Part shown: piece by piece, positions 61,697 through 64,000 of the stretch
Numbering within the stretch: position 1 is the stretch's first letter
Layout of the letters: each line of letters starts with the position of its first letter
DNA from: Elusimicrobiota bacterium
GTDB taxonomy: Bacteria > Elusimicrobiota > Elusimicrobia > UBA1565 > UBA9628
Direction: 5' to 3'
DNA: 64,000 nucleotides
Assembly: GCA_016218575.1 (NCBI GenBank)
Contig: JACRDN010000006.1
Span: forward strand, 22,279-86,278
Made by a program: the position numbers and the translations under genes
The notes under the pieces: generated by a model
The model's input: the letters and a program-made list of their open reading frames with translations, nothing else
Told to the model about the DNA's origin: nothing
Databases searched by the model: none

Positions 61697-61725
61697 AGTG
61701 TAACAGCCTCTTGCGCCTCCCGCAA
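61697..61725 (-). promoter_or_regulatory. leaderless promoter of the 61690 gene
   Basis: On the minus strand: TTGCGG (61725-61720), 17 bp, TACACT (61702-61697), six bases, ATG at 61690. Confidence 0.6.
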
Positions 61726-61733
61726 TACCGGGC

Positions 61734-61763
61734 TTGTGGATCGCCGGCTGATTTTGACATAAT
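61734..61763 (+). promoter_or_regulatory. candidate promoter of the exbB/tolQ operon
   Basis: TTGTGG (61734-61739), 18 bp, CATAAT (61758-61763). The chosen ATG is 10 bases after the -10, so the leader is only a few bases. It argues against the ATG at 61762, which lies inside the -10. Confidence 0.45.
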
Positions 61764-61773
61764 GCCAAGCGAT

Positions 61774-62400
61774 ATGGGCTTCCAGGTCGGCGTCAAGGAA
61801 GTATTGGCCTCGGGCGGAGCCCCCTTGGCCTCCCTCATTCTGCTCTCGGTCTATTCCATCGCCCTCATATGGGAGCGCTGGCGCTTCTACCGGCGGTCCC
61901 TGACGGGACTCAAGGATTATCTCGGGAAGGTGCGCAAGATCATAGACGAGGGGAATCTCTCCGACGCGGTGAGTTTGAGCCGCTCCTATAGGGGCCTGGC
62001 CTCCGCCGTGGTGCTCACAAGCCTCATCGGCCCCACTCACCGTGAAGAGCGCAAGCGCTATTCCCAGCGCGCCATCGACAAGGCCTTCTCACAGCTGCAG
62101 GCGCGCCTATCCACCTTGGGGACCATCGCGAGCACAGCGCCCTTCATCGGCCTCTTCGGCACCGTGATCGGCGTCATGCGCGCCTTCCATGATTTGGCCA
62201 GCGCGACCGGGGCCGGGCCCGGAGTCGTGGCCATAGGCATCTCCGAAGCGCTGGTCTGCACCGCGGCCGGGCTTTTCGTCGCCATTCCTGCCGTGGCCGC
62301 CTACAACCACTTCAACCAGAACTCGGCGCGCTTTGCCGAGGAAATGGGCTGGATTTCCGAGGAGATCCTCCAGCACCTGGCCGAGAAAGCCAAGCCTTGA
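61774..62400 (+). CDS. MotA/TolQ/ExbB proton channel family protein
   Basis: 208 aa, three membrane helices. One is near the N-terminus (ASLILLSVYSIALIWERWRFY); two are in the conserved C-terminal half (LGTIASTAPFIGLFGTVIGVMRAFHDL and GISEALVCTAAGLFVAIPAVAAYNHF). This is the channel part of an Exb or Tol energy-transducing complex. I cannot separate ExbB from TolQ by sequence here; the partner genes follow. Confidence 0.9.
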   Translation: MGFQVGVKEVLASGGAPLASLILLSVYSIALIWERWRFYRRSLTGLKDYLGKVRKIIDEGNLSDAVSLSRSYRGLASAVVLTSLIGPTHREERKRYSQRAIDKAFSQLQARLSTLGTIASTAPFIGLFGTVIGVMRAFHDLASATGAGPGVVAIGISEALVCTAAGLFVAIPAVAAYNHFNQNSARFAEEMGWISEEILQHLAEKAKP

Positions 62401-62408
62401 GAGAGCCC

Positions 62409-62828
62409 ATGCAGTTGAACGGCAAGGTCTCCCGCGGCCGCACCATCGCCGAGCTCAACCTCATCCCCCTCATCGACGTGGCGCTCATCCTCGTCATCAT
62501 TTTCATGGTCCTCACCCCGATACTCGTGCAGTCCCAGCTCACCGTCAAGCTTCCCAAGGCCGAGAGCGGGACCTCGGCCTCCGCCGAAAACACGGTGACG
62601 GTGCAGATCAGCCGCAACGGGGCGCTCACGGTGGAGGGCGCGGTGGTCAAATGGCCCTCCTTGGAGAAAGAGCTCACCTTGCGCCTGCCGCAGTCGGCCA
62701 AGAAGACCTTACTCGTCCAGGCCGATCGCAGCGTGGCCGTGGAGAAAGTTGTGGCGGTCCTCGACGCGGCCAAGCGCCTCGGAGTCGGCAAGCTCGGCAT
62801 CGGGGTCGTCTCCGGCAATGCCGAATAA
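62409..62828 (+). CDS. ExbD/TolR family biopolymer transport protein
   Basis: 139 aa. A short cytoplasmic N-terminus, one membrane helix containing the essential Asp (AELNLIPLIDVALILVIIFMVL), and a periplasmic domain (VTVQISRNGALTVEGAVV, then KTLLVQADRSVAVEKVVAVLDAAKRLG). The ATG at 62409 is preferred to the TTG at 62397. It overlaps the tonB-like gene by 11 bases. Confidence 0.93.
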   Translation: MQLNGKVSRGRTIAELNLIPLIDVALILVIIFMVLTPILVQSQLTVKLPKAESGTSASAENTVTVQISRNGALTVEGAVVKWPSLEKELTLRLPQSAKKTLLVQADRSVAVEKVVAVLDAAKRLGVGKLGIGVVSGNAE

Positions 62829-63516
62829 TCTCCTGGGCGGCCTCAGGCCTTATCTCGGAGGTTCTCTCGCCCTACACGGCCTTCTTCTCTGCGCCTTCCT
62901 GATTCTGGTAAACTTCAGGCCCTCCAGCCGCCCCTCCTCGGTGTACACCATCGATTTCGTCGGCCCCACGGCCGCCATCCTAAGCTCGACGGGGGGGGAA
63001 ACCGCCGCCAAAACCACGGCGGCGGAGATCTCGGCGTCCCCCAAGCTCGGCCCCCAAGCGGAGATCAACGAGTTTTCAAAGCCGCGGCGAAGGATCCCGG
63101 CGGCTTTGCCGAGGCCGAGCCTCCTGCGCGGCTACCAGGCCCCGACCCGGCCCGCAGAAGAATCCGCGCAGAGCCAGCCCGCGGCCGCGACCGGGGAGGC
63201 GGGCCCGGCCGGGGAAGCCGGGATCGCCACCGACATGCCCAACTTCCCCTACCCGTGGTACATTACCCAGGTCCGGGCCGCGCTTTGGCGGATATGGTCG
63301 AGCCGCATGCCCAAGGATCCGGGAGAGGCCCTCGTCGTCTTCTCGATCCTCTCCGATGGGGGCATCGCGGACCTTCGCACCGAGTCGAGCTCCGGGGACG
63401 CGACCTTCGACTTGGCCGCGCTCTCGACCGCGCAGGACGGGGCCCCCTACCCGCCGCTGCCGCAGGGCTTCTCGGAGCCCTTCCTCAAGATCCACGTGAC
63501 CTTGAAGTCATTCTGA
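62818..63516 (+). CDS. TonB/TolA-family energy transducer
   Basis: 232 aa. An N-terminal membrane helix (LALHGLLLCAFLILVNF) with the S-H-hydrophobic pattern (SLALHGLLL), a Pro/Ala-rich periplasmic linker (about 45-145), and a compact C-terminal domain (YITQVRAALWRIWSSRMPK, then LVVFSILSDGGIADLRTESSSGDATFDLAALSTAQDG), the TonB C-terminal pattern. It couples the proton channel to outer-membrane partners. No outer-membrane receptor gene is in the window. Confidence 0.85.
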   Translation: MPNNLLGGLRPYLGGSLALHGLLLCAFLILVNFRPSSRPSSVYTIDFVGPTAAILSSTGGETAAKTTAAEISASPKLGPQAEINEFSKPRRRIPAALPRPSLLRGYQAPTRPAEESAQSQPAAATGEAGPAGEAGIATDMPNFPYPWYITQVRAALWRIWSSRMPKDPGEALVVFSILSDGGIADLRTESSSGDATFDLAALSTAQDGAPYPPLPQGFSEPFLKIHVTLKSF

Positions 63517-63725
63517 TGCTGTCTCTCCTGCGCTTGGCGGTCTACGCCGGCGCCGCTTATTTCCTCTCGCTCTACCCCGTGCCCGTCCCCGTGCTCGCGG
63601 CCGGAGCCCTGGGGCTGCTCCTGGCCATGAAGTTCATCGACGCAGGAACAAGCCTCATCAAGCTCGCCATAGAGCTTGCCGCCGCCCTGGCCCTGGCTTT
63701 CTATCTTCTCTCGAGCAGGCATTAG
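63516..63725 (+). CDS. small membrane protein, 69 aa
   Basis: Two or three hydrophobic helices covering almost the whole protein (LRLAVYAGAAYFLSLYPVPVPVLAAGALGLLLAMKF, then a second helix ending YLLSSRH). It overlaps the tonB-like stop (TGATG), so it is probably the fourth gene of the energy-transduction operon. The family is not recognised. Confidence 0.55.
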   Translation: MLSLLRLAVYAGAAYFLSLYPVPVPVLAAGALGLLLAMKFIDAGTSLIKLAIELAAALALAFYLLSSRH

Positions 63726-63758
63726 ACTTTAACTAGTGTAGTGTCCCATTATTATCTT

Positions 63759-64000
63759 GCCATTTGGCCGCAGGATTTTGACTCCTGGCTAGGCGTGAGG
63801 AGCGAGCATAGCTTAAGCTATGTAAGCGACGAACAACGACGCCAGGAGTCAAAATCCTGCGATCCCTCCCTCAAGAGTTTCGCTGCGATAAGCAGCGAAA
63901 CTGCCAAGGAAGGGGAGGCCCGATCTTGGCCGATTTCATCGTCGCTCGTCGGTCACATAGCTACCGCTATGCTCCCTCCTCGCTCCTCGAACTCGTCTCA
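63759..64000. repeat. palindromic element, locus B, cut by the window end
   Basis: A perfect 21-bp inverted repeat (63769-63789 and 63841-63861) encloses a ~43-nt unit of the same family as locus A (63797-63839: GAGGAGCGAGCATA and TATGTAAGCGACGA around the palindrome CATAGCTTAAGCTATG). A perfect 11-bp hairpin (AGTTTCGCTGC, 63876-63886, with GCAGCGAAACT, 63892-63902) follows. A reverse unit at 63939-63981 is then nearly identical to 14891-14933. GCCATTTGG at 63759-63767 is the complement of 14964-14972 in locus A, so the missing right arm should contain CCAAATGGC. No coding sequence is seen in 63726-64000. Confidence 0.75.

Noticed and set aside
61762..61773. ATG at 61762 as the start of the ExbB/TolQ gene
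   Set aside because: It falls inside the candidate -10 box and adds four residues not typical of the family; the ATG at 61774 fits better.
63876..63902. Hairpin with 11-bp stem as an intrinsic terminator of the tonB operon
   Set aside because: No T-run follows and it lies inside the repeat element, 150 bp past the last stop codon.

Overview
The window is about 64 kb of GC-rich bacterial chromosome, almost entirely coding. Intergenic gaps are short and many genes overlap by 1, 4 or 8-25 bases. The host looks like a diderm (Gram-negative type) bacterium. It has LolA, an ExbB/ExbD/TonB-type trio, a long YidC with a periplasmic domain, MltG, a meso-diaminopimelate-type MurE, and a protein with a POTRA-like plus beta-barrel-like region. 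An uncultivated lineage such as Elusimicrobiota is my best guess from gene order and gene content. That is inference only, because no 16S or marker tree is possible here.

Layout, left to right. 1-8.3 kb: a truncated Trp-rich membrane-anchored protein, a small unknown protein, NAD synthetase (nadE) and a small membrane protein on the plus strand. These meet a minus-strand operon of an unknown gene, recO, glyQ and glyS. 7.7-11.7 kb: an exported unknown protein, a membrane protein and acetyl-CoA synthetase. 11.7-21 kb: the classic ribosome/membrane/tRNA-modification run rpmH-rnpA-yidD-yidC-jag-mnmE, then an EF-Tu-domain-2-like protein, an MFS transporter, a membrane protein, mnmG and rsmG. A 271-bp palindromic element sits between jag and mnmE. 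21-33.4 kb: a membrane-anchored metallopeptidase, then a division/cell-wall (dcw) cluster mraZ-rsmH-ftsL-ftsI-murE-murF-mraY-murD-ftsW-murG with a MraZ-box operator. The cluster is not followed by murC, murB, ddl or ftsQAZ. 33.4-38.6 kb: surE, a CapA-family gene, a Crp-family regulator, aspS, an AT-rich exported protein and tRNA-Ala(CGC). The 3' end of the tRNA gene is duplicated 103 bp downstream. 38.6-48.6 kb: a long minus-strand operon gmk-rpoZ-coaC-coaB-udg-methyltransferase-priA-tyrS-fecR-like-acyl-CoA mutase-mltG. 48.7-60.6 kb: cinA, a PAS/PAS hybrid histidine kinase, rpsO, pnp, accB, ftsK, lolA, a RodZ-like gene, pgsA, and a gene fusing PgpA to a POTRA/beta-barrel-like region. 60.6-64 kb: an exported protein and an exbB-exbD-tonB set with a small membrane protein, ending in a second copy of the palindromic element cut by the window edge.

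The genes are mostly housekeeping: translation, envelope growth, phospholipid synthesis and cofactor synthesis. The most unusual signals are (i) a two-copy palindromic element whose stems differ in sequence between copies but stay self-complementary, with one arm carrying the mnmE start codon; (ii) the PgpA-POTRA-barrel fusion; (iii) a recurring promoter layout in which a -10 box lies exactly six bases before the start codon, implying many leaderless mRNAs; (iv) an acyl-CoA mutase carrying the isobutyryl-CoA mutase residue pair; and (v) the tRNA-Ala tail duplication. I saw no CRISPR array, no transposase and no rRNA. No gene-free stretch exceeds about 300 bases; the longest are 14725-14982, 38348-38631 (which contains the tRNA) and 63726-64000.
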